64,000 bases of DNA from Shewanella zhangzhouensis (GCF_019457615.1 NZ_CP080414.1:2912501-2976500), one strand, 5' to 3'; shown: positions 51,943-62,077, counted from the first letter of the stretch. A program made the numbers and translations. Notes: generated from the letters alone by a model not told the origin.

Positions 51943-54447
51943 ATGCCAGGGTCATCACAAGAGATCAATCCCGTATTTGCCATCAGCCAGTTTGACGAAG
52001 TCTATTTACCATCGGTAAACAGGCAAACGTTTGAAAAACTGGACTCAAAAACCTTGTACCGGGCCAAGTTGAAAGACTTGCTCCAAAAGCAGCAACACCT
52101 GCATATCATCATTGGCCTTGACTCGGGCCTGCTGGCCAATTATCTGCTGGATGCAGAGTTACCTGTGGGCAGCAAGTATCTATTTGTCGAACTCGACCCA
52201 GTGCTCAGGTTACTCAATATAGACATACCGCAGCAGTTGTCCCATAAGCTACAGGTGATGTCTTTAAGTGAGTTTACCGAACGCATCTCAACTGACAATA
52301 ACGATATCTACATAGCCAAAAACGCAGTCAGCCTGCATAAGTCTTTGGGGGCCGAATTAGGCTATCTGCAAGATTATTTGTTGCTGGCCGCCGAAGTAGA
52401 AAAGCTTATTCAACATGAAACCTTCAATCATGAAATAGGCACAACCCAAAAAATTTTCGTCAAGAGGCAACTGCAAAACCTGGCCGATAACCGTCATCCC
52501 GCCTCTTTGCTGCGCAATCAGTTCACAGGTCATAGATGTATAGTATTGGCAGGAGGTCCATCACTTGACTGCCATATCGACTGGGTAAAATCCCATCAGC
52601 AGGATTTGGTAATCTTTGCGGTTTCCAGGTTAAGCAAACAACTAATAGAAAAAGGCATAACACCACACATAGTCGTCTCTGTTGATCCACAGCAGATGAG
52701 TATGGAGGTCAGTAAAGACCTGCTGAAATTGACCGACCAAACAATTTTCATCAACTCAAATCACGTCACGCCCAGTCTCATTGGTCAGTGGAGGGGTAAG
52801 AGCGCTTATCTGGGGCCAAGGTATCCATGGGGGGATGACGATGGCTCCCAAGACAACATAGAAACCATGGGTCCCACAGTCACCAATGCCGCTATTCATT
52901 TGGCAGTTGAGATGGGGTTTAGTGAAATCCTGCTCTCTGGGGTGGACTTTTGTTATTCACCTTCTGGATTCAGCCATACCCAAGGAAGTATTGAAGCCAA
53001 GATAGGCCCAAGCCTGAGCGGATTGGGGGAATGGGTGGAAACCTACGCCGGTCATCAGGCCGAAACGCCAATCCAGTTGCTGCACGCGATGCGTTCATTA
53101 GCAGAACAAACGAAAAATCTGCAAAACTGTGCCATTTACAACCTGTCAAAAGATGCCGCCAAAATTGAAGGTATTGTGTACCGAAACCACTTATCCTTCT
53201 CCTTTGAGCCGACTGGTATTAATGCTTTCGCCAAGCTGAACAGTTTGATTCCGCATACAACTCAGGAAAACATCAAACGTGACCTCTGCGTCTGCGTGAG
53301 CAACATCAAGGCCACACGCAAAAAACTGCTTGCCATTTCCAAGCTGGCAAAAGAAGCCATCAAATGCAACCAATCCCTCAGGGTTACTTTGGCCAACCCG
53401 CCAGTTTCACAAACCCAGGCTAGCAACCTGGAGCAGAGAATAGAATCGATTGAAAAGGAGCTTAACGAGAAGTATTCCAAGCTGGCATGGTTTCTCAAGT
53501 TTTTCGGCTATGGCGAATTCATCCGTTTTCTCAACCCTGCCGCAACGGATGAATGGCACCAAGACAAGATGCTCGACATGACAGAAGCCTATTACAGGGC
53601 TTTTGAAGAAAACAGTCAAATGCTGGAAAAGATGGTCAGTGACTGTGAGCTGATACTTCACGCGCGTGAGTCTGAGTTGCGGGGCCTCACCCAACTACAC
53701 AAACTGGAAGCATTTTGGTTGAGCAACCTCGAGCCTGGCAGAGTGAATATCTGGCTGGACAGGCAAACTGAAATCTCAAACGATCTAACAGATGAAGATA
53801 GAGAGTGTATCGCCAGACTACAAAAGGCTTTCGAAAACGAGATGTTACAGGGAAGTGAAGGAATCGCCGCTGTAGCGACAAAAGCCAGCTCGCTATCGGG
53901 CGTTCAACAGAAATTAATCATATTGTATCGCTATCGGAACTCAGCCGCCCTTAACCACATGGTAAAGCTGCTTGAACCATTGAGAACAAAAGAAGCAGAG
54001 GCTCAGAGGCTCTATTTTCTTGCCCAAAGTTATGTCTACCAGCTGGAAAATAAGCAGGAACAGGCACTGGACAGCCTTATTTGCATACCAAACAAAGACA
54101 GGACAGAAACAGAGCTAAGGGAGATTGTGGTATTGTCCCTGTCGTTGCAGAAGTTGGATCAAGCTTCCGAAGTGCTGAGCAAGCTTTTGTCATACAGTGA
54201 TGAATATGCCCCCCTTTACGCTCAGGTGCTAAAGCTGCAGCGGCAGTGGCAAGCAGCAGTCAACGCCTATGTTGACTACCTCGAAAAATACCCGGGTGAT
54301 GTACCGACTTGGATCAAACTGGGTCAACTCATGATGGAGTTGAATGAACCAGATGCCGCCGTAACATCATTCAGTAACGCCTTGCAGGCAGACCCGGATA
54401 ATGCCATTGCATCTCAATACTTAGCGGTGCTAGAGGAAAAGAACTAA
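51943..54447 (+). CDS. Maf-type flagellin glycosyltransferase with TPR-like tail
   Basis: Motility-associated factor (MAF_flag10/DUF115 type) that transfers nonulosonic acids to flagellin in other bacteria. Of 834 residues, about 190-450 form the conserved core (RCIVLAGGPSLDCHIDWV, then SVDPQQMSM, then LLSGVDFCYSPSGFSH). The C-terminal 190 residues are helical with TPR-like repeats (for example PTWIKLGQLMMELNEPDAAV and FSNALQADPDNAIASQYLAV), a possible flagellin-docking part. It reads divergently from the pse operon and is the only Maf-like gene in the window. Confidence 0.88.
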   Translation: MPGSSQEINPVFAISQFDEVYLPSVNRQTFEKLDSKTLYRAKLKDLLQKQQHLHIIIGLDSGLLANYLLDAELPVGSKYLFVELDPVLRLLNIDIPQQLSHKLQVMSLSEFTERISTDNNDIYIAKNAVSLHKSLGAELGYLQDYLLLAAEVEKLIQHETFNHEIGTTQKIFVKRQLQNLADNRHPASLLRNQFTGHRCIVLAGGPSLDCHIDWVKSHQQDLVIFAVSRLSKQLIEKGITPHIVVSVDPQQMSMEVSKDLLKLTDQTIFINSNHVTPSLIGQWRGKSAYLGPRYPWGDDDGSQDNIETMGPTVTNAAIHLAVEMGFSEILLSGVDFCYSPSGFSHTQGSIEAKIGPSLSGLGEWVETYAGHQAETPIQLLHAMRSLAEQTKNLQNCAIYNLSKDAAKIEGIVYRNHLSFSFEPTGINAFAKLNSLIPHTTQENIKRDLCVCVSNIKATRKKLLAISKLAKEAIKCNQSLRVTLANPPVSQTQASNLEQRIESIEKELNEKYSKLAWFLKFFGYGEFIRFLNPAATDEWHQDKMLDMTEAYYRAFEENSQMLEKMVSDCELILHARESELRGLTQLHKLEAFWLSNLEPGRVNIWLDRQTEISNDLTDEDRECIARLQKAFENEMLQGSEGIAAVATKASSLSGVQQKLIILYRYRNSAALNHMVKLLEPLRTKEAEAQRLYFLAQSYVYQLENKQEQALDSLICIPNKDRTETELREIVVLSLSLQKLDQASEVLSKLLSYSDEYAPLYAQVLKLQRQWQAAVNAYVDYLEKYPGDVPTWIKLGQLMMELNEPDAAVTSFSNALQADPDNAIASQYLAVLEEKN

Positions 54448-54586
54448 TCTGCTTGTGCACCTTATCCCAGTCGACGGAATACACAACCCGGCCAGGTTGC
54501 AATTTGGAGACAAAGCCCTGACTTTGCCAGCGTGGGCTATCCCGCTATAATGGCCGCAATTTTCTGCCTGTACCCGGGAGTCTTGC

Positions 54587-55066
54587 TTGACCTACAGCTA
54601 TATTCCACTTGCCCTATACCGTCGCAAGTGGATTTTCAACAACAAAGACTTGCCGGTAAGCGATGATGACAAGGCCTGTATTTATCCTTTGGATGAAAAA
54701 AGTGCCATGGCGGTGTGGAAACAACTGGTGAGTGATAAGGCCAGCGCATCAGAGCATTTCTCCAAGGCCGATTGGGGCGGACGCCCTAAAAGCTGGGTGA
54801 AAAGCGATATCTGGCAAGACGCCTGGGACAGCGACGAAGCCGCCCTGCCCGCCGTTGTGGCGGCACATTTTGAGTGGCCGGACGATACCCGGGTGTTCTT
54901 TTGCTACGACAAATATCAGGCCATCGAAACCCGCTGGGATGTGTTTGTACGTAACTGGAAATGCTTTCTGTTTTTTGATGATGGCCCACTGCTGATTTCT
55001 ACCAGCCAGCCCCAGGTTGCACTCTTTACCCAAGATGGCAACGTGCAACTGGGCGTTCGCAGCTAA
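54587..55066 (+). CDS. DUF2947 family protein
   Basis: Conserved protein of unknown function, 159 residues, known mainly from Vibrio and Shewanella. It starts at TTG 54587 (reading MTYSYIPLALYRRKW) with GGGAG six bases upstream. No signal peptide or membrane segment; rich in Trp and Asp. I know no function. Confidence 0.85.
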   Translation: MTYSYIPLALYRRKWIFNNKDLPVSDDDKACIYPLDEKSAMAVWKQLVSDKASASEHFSKADWGGRPKSWVKSDIWQDAWDSDEAALPAVVAAHFEWPDDTRVFFCYDKYQAIETRWDVFVRNWKCFLFFDDGPLLISTSQPQVALFTQDGNVQLGVRS

Positions 55067-55121
55067 CATCTATGCAGGTCGGTTTACCCGCCCTAGCCCC
55101 CCTCTTATTTCCGGAGCCGTG

Positions 55122-55673
55122 ATGAAGTCACTCCTTTCCTTACTGTTACTCTGTCTTTCTTTTCAAGGTGTTGCCAAAGAGGTTGCGGGTATAGCTCTGC
55201 CCGATAGCCTGTCGCAGGATAATCAAACCTATGTGCTCAATGGCGCAGGGGTACGCAGCAAATTTTTTATGGACCTGTACGTGGGCAGCCTCTATCTGAC
55301 CGCCACAGCCGACACTGCCGACAAGGTGTTGGCACAGGATAAAGCCATCATCCGCTTGGATATTCTGTCTGACCTTATCACCAGCGATAAAATGCGCGAT
55401 GCCATCAGCGACGGCTTTGAAGCCGCAACCGATGGCAAGATGGATGACGCCATGAAGGCCAGTATCGCCGCCTTTATGACGCTGTTTGAAGCCGATATCA
55501 AACCCGGCGACAACTTCGTGTTGATTGCCAGCCGGGATGGCGTGGAAGCCATCAAAAATGATATCCCCCAGCCCAGGGTAGGTGACGCGACCTTCGCCAA
55601 AGCCCTTCTCAACATTTGGCTCGGCGAGCGTCCGGCCCAGAAAAGCCTCAAGCGAGATATGCTGGGTAACTGA
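55122..55673 (+). CDS. Secreted chalcone-isomerase-like protein
   Basis: 183-residue protein with a signal peptide (MKSLLSLLLLCLSFQGVAKE) and the chalcone isomerase-like fold pattern (VLNGAGVRSKFFMDLYVGSL at about 37-56, then GDNFVLIASRDGVEAI). Bacterial members have no proven isomerase activity. ATG 55122 has GGAG five bases upstream; the longer frame from 55017 is non-coding. A strong terminator follows. Confidence 0.88.
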   Translation: MKSLLSLLLLCLSFQGVAKEVAGIALPDSLSQDNQTYVLNGAGVRSKFFMDLYVGSLYLTATADTADKVLAQDKAIIRLDILSDLITSDKMRDAISDGFEAATDGKMDDAMKASIAAFMTLFEADIKPGDNFVLIASRDGVEAIKNDIPQPRVGDATFAKALLNIWLGERPAQKSLKRDMLGN

Positions 55674-55692
55674 TGCATCATCCACACAAAAC

Positions 55693-55719
55693 AAAAAAGG
55701 ACCCTCAGGGTCCTTTTTT
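55693..55719 (+). terminator. Rho-independent terminator
   Basis: AAAAAAGGACCC and GGGTCCTTTTTT around a three-base loop, 20 bases after the chalcone-isomerase-like gene. The A run lets it also serve the convergent outer membrane gene. Confidence 0.92.
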
Positions 55720-55808
55720 GTTTCTGCCTTGCCAGGCCGTTTTCTACTGCCCGGCCTTTTGCAACAACGCCTGTCCGGGCCGCTTAAAAAACCACTTGGG
55801 TGACAGGC

Positions 55809-56675
55809 TTAAAACTCGACTTTAAAGGCCAGAGCCAGAGCCCCTTCGTTGGAGAGTTTTTCCCGCTCTCCGCTGCCCAATTCCATTTCGCCATTAAACA
55901 TCATGCCGGCATAGGTATTGAGGCTTACCTTCTGGCCAATCTGCCAACCAAGGCGTAAAAATCCGACCCATTCGTCAAACTCCACGGTTTGGCCATTATC
56001 ATCCAGCAATACCCGCTGGCTGCGCCGGGAGCTGCCAACACCCAATTGCCACGCCGGCGACATTTCATAGATAAGCTCAAGCCCAGCAGGTCCGCTGAAT
56101 CCGGCATCAAAAGGATTGGTCAATACGAAGGTATCCGACAATCGCCAGTTAACAGCCACAAACGGGAAGACACGGCTTTTACCTATATCATCCAGGTAGA
56201 TAGCACCAAGGCCGAGCAGGTTACCATTATCAAATCTGTGCATGGCTGTGGCAACGAGGCCCCAGCTCTGGGCATCGGATGATGAAGCCGTATCGGCCCA
56301 GGTATACTGCAGCATGGGGCTCAGGCTATAAAACCAATTGTCATCACGATAACCGACCGACATCGACAGATTGTATCTGTTGATGGAACTCCAGGGCGCA
56401 ACCCGCCCGGCAAAGAGTGCGTCATCACCGGATTGCCAACGGTAATCGAGCACGTCATAACCCAGTGACCATCCCACAGACCAATGCTGATTGAGGCCGT
56501 GGTTGCCTTTCAAATCGAACATATAGAGATCACGCCCCAGGGTCGCCTGCCCCACTTCGGCATCCTGGGTACTGGCATAGGCTGCCTGAAAAGACAAAGA
56601 CGGCGGACGCCCCTGCGCCGAGGCATCGGGCACAATGCATCCCATCAACAAGGCAAAACCACAGAGGGTGGACAT
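55809..56675 (-). CDS. Outer membrane beta-barrel protein (DUF6268-like)
   Basis: Predicted outer membrane barrel. From ATG 56675 it has 288 residues with a signal-like start (MSTLCGFALLMGCIVPDASAQG) and alternating aromatic/polar beta strands, ending in Phe (ALAFKVEF), typical of barrels. The frame is open to 56837 with more Met codons, so the start is uncertain; the extra 54 residues do not look like a secreted protein start. It resembles DUF6268 proteins in layout; function unknown. Confidence 0.7.
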   Translation of the reverse strand: MSTLCGFALLMGCIVPDASAQGRPPSLSFQAAYASTQDAEVGQATLGRDLYMFDLKGNHGLNQHWSVGWSLGYDVLDYRWQSGDDALFAGRVAPWSSINRYNLSMSVGYRDDNWFYSLSPMLQYTWADTASSSDAQSWGLVATAMHRFDNGNLLGLGAIYLDDIGKSRVFPFVAVNWRLSDTFVLTNPFDAGFSGPAGLELIYEMSPAWQLGVGSSRRSQRVLLDDNGQTVEFDEWVGFLRLGWQIGQKVSLNTYAGMMFNGEMELGSGEREKLSNEGALALAFKVEF

Positions 56676-56885
56676 CAGGTTTGGATGGCCGGATTTACGG
56701 TGGCTGTTGTGAGCTCTAGTCTCGCAGAGCGCATACTGATTTGTACCGGCCGCTTCAGTGACATCCTCTGATGCAGCTGATGTGGTTGACTTAATTAAGA
56801 TTTGCAGCGACAAGTTCGGCATTTTCATGGGTATCATCCGTGGTAAAAAATTCTGGGAGCCAATACGCAGCCGCCGCGCCTGGGA

Positions 56886-57506
56886 TCAGCTTTTTGCGGC
56901 AGCCAAAAACATTTTCACTGTGTCTGCAAGATAGCGGGCCCGTTCGCTGTCTGTTTCCTGCAGCGGTAATCCCAACTCCAACATCAGGCGCCTTTCCCCG
57001 TACAGCATCAGGCATAAACGGATTGCCGCATGGCGCACATCGCCGAACCGAAAAGCCCCTGTCGCTTCCACCCGGGAAAAATAGTCGCTGAGCATGGCCA
57101 GGATCCGGCTTGGCCCGCCCGCAAAATACAAACGGGAAACTTCCGGATGGGTCTCTGACTGTGACACGCAGGCCCGGTAAACGGTCAAGGCCTCTTCGCT
57201 GACAATCATGTCGCCGAACCGGCTGGCAAACTGCAACAGCACCTGCTCGGGATGCGCCACATCCGCCAGCATCTCAGGTGCTATTTCATGCACATCGCAT
57301 TTGCACTCAATAGAGGCAACAAACAAATCGTCCTTGTTACCAAAGTGGGCATACACGGTTTGCTTGGACACCCCGGCTTTTTTGGCCACCTCATCCATAC
57401 TGGTATTGGGAAAGCCCTGGGCACAAAAAAGCGCGATAGCGGCCTCCAAAATGGCACTGCGCTTTTGTTCACTGCGACTGGGGCTGGAAGATTGTATGGA
57501 TGTCAT
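56886..57506 (-). CDS. TetR-family regulator of the adjacent RND efflux operon
   Basis: 206-residue repressor with an N-terminal TetR helix-turn-helix (AILEAAIALFCAQGFPNTSM, then VAKKAGVSKQTVYAHFGNKD, about 18-65) and a ligand-binding C-terminal domain. It is divergent from an RND efflux pair, and the gap contains two identical 28-bp units that look like its operators, so it probably represses both sides. Confidence 0.93.
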   Translation of the reverse strand: MTSIQSSSPSRSEQKRSAILEAAIALFCAQGFPNTSMDEVAKKAGVSKQTVYAHFGNKDDLFVASIECKCDVHEIAPEMLADVAHPEQVLLQFASRFGDMIVSEEALTVYRACVSQSETHPEVSRLYFAGGPSRILAMLSDYFSRVEATGAFRFGDVRHAAIRLCLMLYGERRLMLELGLPLQETDSERARYLADTVKMFLAAAKS

Positions 57507-57556
57507 TCATAACACTCGGTCAGGTTAAGCGAAAAAATCAGTCTAAATTTAAGCAT

Positions 57557-57612
57557 AAAATAGACTAGACAGTCCAGTTTCACCAAAATAGACTAGACAG
57601 TCCAGTTTCACC
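57557..57612. promoter_or_regulatory. Tandem 28-bp operator for the TetR regulator
   Basis: Two perfect, directly adjacent 28-base copies occupy 57,557-57,584 and 57,585-57,612. Each contains the quasi-palindrome ACTAGACAGTCCAGT, as TetR-type operators do. They lie 51 bases upstream of tetR and 48 bases upstream of the efflux operon start. Confidence 0.85.
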
Positions 57613-57659
57613 ACTTTTTAACCGGCGCCCTACCGGAGTGATACCGACAGGAAACAAAC

Positions 57660-58772
57660 ATGAACGTGATGAATTGCCACAGGTGGATAAGACACCTGCC
57701 CCTGCTACTGGGGCTGGGAGTACTGTCCGCCTGTCAGGAAAAGGATGCCGGGCCATTCAATGACAATACCCCGCCCACCGTTATCACCCAGAGCCTGAGT
57801 CTCAGCGAGGGTTATCAAAGGCCACTGGAATTCAGTGGCACCATCCGCGCCGCAAACACCACAGGGGTGGGCTTTGAACTGGCGGGCAAGCTCAGTGGCC
57901 TTTATGCCGACAGTGGTGACAGGGTACAAAAAGGTCAGTTGCTTGCGGCCCTCGATACCAGTTTACTCAAAGCCGAGCAGCAGGAGCTTCAGGCTGCACT
58001 GAGCCAGAACAGCGCCGATCTCAGCCTGGCGCAATCCACCCTCAAGCGCAGCCTGGAACTGAAAAAGCAAGGTTATGTGTCCAGCCAGCAACTGGATGAA
58101 CTCCAAGGACGGCTCGGAAGCCTCGAAGGTGCCCGTGAGCGCCTGAAAGCCAGCCTGTATGCCAATACCCTTAAACTGGAAAAATCCCAGCTGCTGGCCC
58201 CATTCGATGGCAGTATCAGCAGCCGCAGTTTCAACCTGGGTGAAGTCGTTCCCCTGGGGCAGCCGGTGTTCGTGTTGGTTGAAAACAAAGCCGCCCAGGC
58301 CCACGTCGGCGTACCGGCTGACATCGCCAAAAGCCTCACCCAGGGACAACTGATGGACTTACGTGTTGGCCGCGAGCACTACCGCGCTGTGCTTGCCGGG
58401 ATTAACCCTTCCATCGACCCCGTGACTCGTACCGTTGGGCTCAGGCTGTCGCTTCCGTCCGATGCCGGCGTCCTTAACGGTGAAATTGCCTACCTTCATT
58501 ATCAGCAGCAGGTGAATACGCCCGGTTACTGGGTGCCCGTGTCAGCACTCACCGATGGTCTTCGGGGCCTTTGGAACCTCTATGTAGTTGAACCCATCGG
58601 TGAAAACCAATTTGTGGTCGAGCGCCGTGATGTGGAAATCCTCTTTACCGATAAAGACAGGGCGTATCTCGTTGGCGCCCTCAATGCAGGGGACCAAATC
58701 GTCACTCAGGGATTACATAAACTGGTGGTTGGCGAGCATGTGCAGCCCATGACTGCCCTTGCCACGAGGTAA
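57660..58772 (+). CDS. RND efflux periplasmic adaptor (lipoprotein)
   Basis: Membrane fusion protein of an RND pump. The 370 residues have a lipobox-like LSAC around Cys25, a lipoyl-hairpin region (about 60-190) and beta-barrel domains (about 190-350). It starts five bases after AGGAAA. It ends four bases before the RND pump gene. No outer membrane channel gene is nearby, so a shared TolC would be needed. Confidence 0.9.
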   Translation: MNVMNCHRWIRHLPLLLGLGVLSACQEKDAGPFNDNTPPTVITQSLSLSEGYQRPLEFSGTIRAANTTGVGFELAGKLSGLYADSGDRVQKGQLLAALDTSLLKAEQQELQAALSQNSADLSLAQSTLKRSLELKKQGYVSSQQLDELQGRLGSLEGARERLKASLYANTLKLEKSQLLAPFDGSISSRSFNLGEVVPLGQPVFVLVENKAAQAHVGVPADIAKSLTQGQLMDLRVGREHYRAVLAGINPSIDPVTRTVGLRLSLPSDAGVLNGEIAYLHYQQQVNTPGYWVPVSALTDGLRGLWNLYVVEPIGENQFVVERRDVEILFTDKDRAYLVGALNAGDQIVTQGLHKLVVGEHVQPMTALATR

Positions 58773-58775
58773 GCC

Positions 58776-61700
58776 ATGATTAAAGCCTTTGTGGAAAACG
58801 GCAGACTGGCGGCGCTTTTTATTGCGCTCTTGCTGGTTGCAGGGCTTGGCGCCATGAGTGCCCTGCCCCGACTGGAAGACCCCCATATCACCAACAGATA
58901 TGCCTCGGTTATCACCCACTATCCGGGCGCCTCGGCAGAGCGGGTAGAAGCCCTTGTTACTGAGGTGCTGGAAAACCAGTTAAGGCGGCTGGAAGAATTA
59001 AAGCTTATCCAGTCCACTTCCAGACCCGGCATATCGGTTATTCAGCTGGAGCTGAAGGATGATATTACCGAAACCGATCCTGTCTGGTCCCGGGCCAGGG
59101 ATCTAATGGCCGACAGCCGGGCCAAATTGCCGGAGGGCGCACTTAACCCTACGCTGGACGATCAGATTGGCTATGCCAACACGGTTATCCTGGGTCTTGC
59201 GTGGCGCGGCGGTGGCGAGCCCAGAGTCGATATTCTCGGGCGCTATGCCAAAGAGATGCAGAGCCGCCTGCGCCTGCTCCCGGGAACTGACTTTGCCCAC
59301 CTCTATGGTGCCCCCAACGAAGAAATCCTGGTGGAGCTCGATGGCAACAAGGTCAATCAACTGGCCTTGACCCCAGGCGCCATCGCGCAAATCCTGTCTG
59401 CGGCCGACAGTAAAATTGCTGCGGGAGAAATCCACAACAGCCATTTCCGTGCTCTGGTGGAGGTGTCCGGTGAGCTGGACTCCCAAACCCGCATCCGTCA
59501 GGTGCCCCTCAAGGTAGATTCCTCCGGCCAGATAATACGCCTGGGTGACGTTGCCCGCGTCAGTCGCCAATATAAGACGCCGCCCGATACCCTGGCACTC
59601 CTGTCCGGCGAGCGCGGCATCATGGTCAGTGCCCGTATGCTCAATAACACCCGGGTAGATAAATGGCTGACTCAGGTTCGCAGCACAGTGGCCGAGCTCG
59701 AAGCCGGTATGCCCGCCAATATCGAGGTGCAGTGGCTGTTTGAACAGGAGAGCTACACGGTAACCCGTCTGGGTGAACTGGCCATGAACCTGCTGCAGGG
59801 CTTTATCATCATACTGCTGGTGTTAATGCTCACCCTGGGGCTTCGCAATGCCTTTGTGGTGTCGCTGTCGTTACCCCTCACCGCACTCTTTACCCTCGCC
59901 TGCATGCGCGCAGTGGACTTACCCATTCATCAGATGTCAGTCACCGGATTGGTGGTGGCGCTGGGGATCATGGTGGATAACGCCATCGTAATAGTGGATG
60001 CCATTTCACAGCGGCGACAGGAAGGACAGGGAAGACTGGAAGCCGTCAGCAACACCTTGAAGCACCTGTGGCTGCCGCTCGCAGGCTCCACCATTACCAC
60101 CATTCTCGCCTTCGCGCCCATAGTGTTGATGCCGGGTGCAGCAGGTGAGTTTGTCGGTGGCATTGCCATATCCGTGATGTTTGCCCTCGCCGGTTCCTAC
60201 CTTATCTCCCATACCCTGATTGCCGGATTAGCCGGACGTTTTAGCCCCGCAAGTGAAGGCCACGACTGGCGTGCCCACGGTATTCGCATGCCCAAACTGG
60301 CTGCTGCCTACGAAGGGCTGCTTGGCAAGGTATTGAAACGCCCCCTGGCCAGCGCACTCCTGATAGGTTTGTTGCCGCTGCTTGGCTTTATGGCCGCAGG
60401 CCGTATGACGGAACAATTTTTCCCGCCTTCCGACAGGGATATGTTCCAGATTGAAGTGTACCTGGCCCCCCAGGTGAGTCTGGAGCGCAGCCACATCACG
60501 GTGGCTGCCATGGACAAGCTGCTGGAGCAAACCGATGGCATCGAACGCATCGATTGGGTCGTGGGTGGCAACATTCCCTCGTTTTACTACAACATCACCC
60601 AGCGCCAGCAGGGAGCGGCCAACTATGCCCAAGCCATGGTCAAGGTGCGGGACTTCGACACCGCCAATGCCCTGATCCCAACACTGCAGCGCACCCTCGA
60701 CAAGGCGTTCCCCGAGGCACAGGTACTGGTGCGTAAACTCGAGCAGGGCCCCCCCTTCAATGCCCCTGTGGAGATGATGGTGTATGGGCCGTCCTTAGAA
60801 GAACTCAGACGCCTCGGAGATGAAATCCGCGCCATTCTTGCCTCACACGACAAGGTGATCCATACCCGTGCCACCCTGAGCCCGGGGGCTCCCAAGGTGC
60901 AGCTGGCGGTAGACGAAGATGCCTCCCTGATGAGCGGTCTGACGCTTACAGATATCGCCAATCAGGTACAAATGGCCACCACAGGCAGAAGCGGCGGCAG
61001 TATTCTCGAGCAAACCGAGTCTTTGCCGGTGCGGGTGCGCCTGGATGACAGCATGCGTGAGCAGCAAGGGCGGCTTGCTGCCATTGAGCTGGTATCCCGT
61101 GCAGGCAGTGGTATCCCGCTGTCGGCCCTGTCCCACACGCACATTACCGTCAGCCGCGGTGCCATTCCCCGGCGCAACGGTCAGCGGGTCAATACCCTTG
61201 AGGCGTATATTCAGACCGATGTGTTACCGGCCAGGGTCCTCGCCGATGTCCGTGAGCGCATTGATGCCCTGCCTCTGCCGCCGGGATACCACATCGAAGT
61301 GGGCGGCGAGAGCGCCAAGCGCAATGAAGCAGTCGGCAATCTGCTCTCATCGGTGGCGCTGGTGATCACCTTGCTGCTTGCCACCGTGGTGCTCAGCTTC
61401 AATTCCTTCCGCCTGACCGGCATCATATTGCTCAGCGCAGCGCAGTCGGCAGGACTTGGGCTGCTTGCGGTATATCTCTTTGGTTACCCTTTTGGTTTTA
61501 CGGTGATCATCGGCTTGCTGGGGTTAATGGGGCTTGCCATTAATGCCGCCATCGTGATTTTGGCAGAGCTTGAGGATGTGGCCGATGCCAGACAGATGTC
61601 ATTACAGACGCTGGTGAAAACCGTGGCCAGCTGCACCCGCCACATCACATCGACCACCATCACCACTGTGGGGGGATTTTTACCGCTGATTATTGCCGGA

Positions 61701-61844
61701 GGCGGGTTTTGGCCACCTTTTGCGGTGGCCATTGCCGGCGGAACCGTGCTGACGACCCTGTTGTCGTTGGTGTGGGTACCAGTGATGTATCGCCTGCTGA
61801 TGCAACAACGGGGGCAGGCTCAATTCTCGGCTCAGCCTGTGTGA
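58776..61844 (+). CDS. RND efflux transporter, inner membrane pump
   Basis: AcrB-family proton-driven pump of 1022 residues with the two-fold RND layout: membrane segments 1 and 2-6 (about 10-30, 335-490), large periplasmic loops and a second set (about 855-1010). The TM4 aspartates are seen in ALGIMVDNAIVIVDAI (about 394-409). Sequence alone cannot tell the substrate; it looks closer to the AcrB-like HAE group. Its stop overlaps the end of the facing YdcH-like gene by 13 bases. Confidence 0.93.
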   Translation: MIKAFVENGRLAALFIALLLVAGLGAMSALPRLEDPHITNRYASVITHYPGASAERVEALVTEVLENQLRRLEELKLIQSTSRPGISVIQLELKDDITETDPVWSRARDLMADSRAKLPEGALNPTLDDQIGYANTVILGLAWRGGGEPRVDILGRYAKEMQSRLRLLPGTDFAHLYGAPNEEILVELDGNKVNQLALTPGAIAQILSAADSKIAAGEIHNSHFRALVEVSGELDSQTRIRQVPLKVDSSGQIIRLGDVARVSRQYKTPPDTLALLSGERGIMVSARMLNNTRVDKWLTQVRSTVAELEAGMPANIEVQWLFEQESYTVTRLGELAMNLLQGFIIILLVLMLTLGLRNAFVVSLSLPLTALFTLACMRAVDLPIHQMSVTGLVVALGIMVDNAIVIVDAISQRRQEGQGRLEAVSNTLKHLWLPLAGSTITTILAFAPIVLMPGAAGEFVGGIAISVMFALAGSYLISHTLIAGLAGRFSPASEGHDWRAHGIRMPKLAAAYEGLLGKVLKRPLASALLIGLLPLLGFMAAGRMTEQFFPPSDRDMFQIEVYLAPQVSLERSHITVAAMDKLLEQTDGIERIDWVVGGNIPSFYYNITQRQQGAANYAQAMVKVRDFDTANALIPTLQRTLDKAFPEAQVLVRKLEQGPPFNAPVEMMVYGPSLEELRRLGDEIRAILASHDKVIHTRATLSPGAPKVQLAVDEDASLMSGLTLTDIANQVQMATTGRSGGSILEQTESLPVRVRLDDSMREQQGRLAAIELVSRAGSGIPLSALSHTHITVSRGAIPRRNGQRVNTLEAYIQTDVLPARVLADVRERIDALPLPPGYHIEVGGESAKRNEAVGNLLSSVALVITLLLATVVLSFNSFRLTGIILLSAAQSAGLGLLAVYLFGYPFGFTVIIGLLGLMGLAINAAIVILAELEDVADARQMSLQTLVKTVASCTRHITSTTITTVGGFLPLIIAGGGFWPPFAVAIAGGTVLTTLLSLVWVPVMYRLLMQQRGQAQFSAQPV

Positions 61845-62077
61845 GCCTTGAGGGTGTGATAAATTTTGTCTTTCAGCTCGGCGCGCTCGAGTTTGAGGGC
61901 TGAAAAGTGTTCATCTGTGGTGGGCACTTTGTTGACCTCCAGACCACGGATCTTATGGTCCAGCTCGTGATAGCGTCTGGCTTTGGCACTGAAGTCGCTG
62001 TCACTGGACTTAAGACTCTGGATAAGCTCGCTGTAATCGGGGAACTCGTTGGAAAGAAGGTGATTTTCTCCCAGCAT
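61832..62077 (-). CDS. YdcH/DUF465 family small protein
   Basis: 81-residue helical protein with the DUF465 pattern (ARRYHELDHKIRGLE, then LKLERAELKDKIYHTL). ATG 62077 has GGAGG five bases upstream. The frame is open to 62368, but that part crosses a terminator-like hairpin and is not coding. Function unknown in general. It is convergent with the RND gene. Confidence 0.88.
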   Translation of the reverse strand: MLGENHLLSNEFPDYSELIQSLKSSDSDFSAKARRYHELDHKIRGLEVNKVPTTDEHFSALKLERAELKDKIYHTLKAHTG

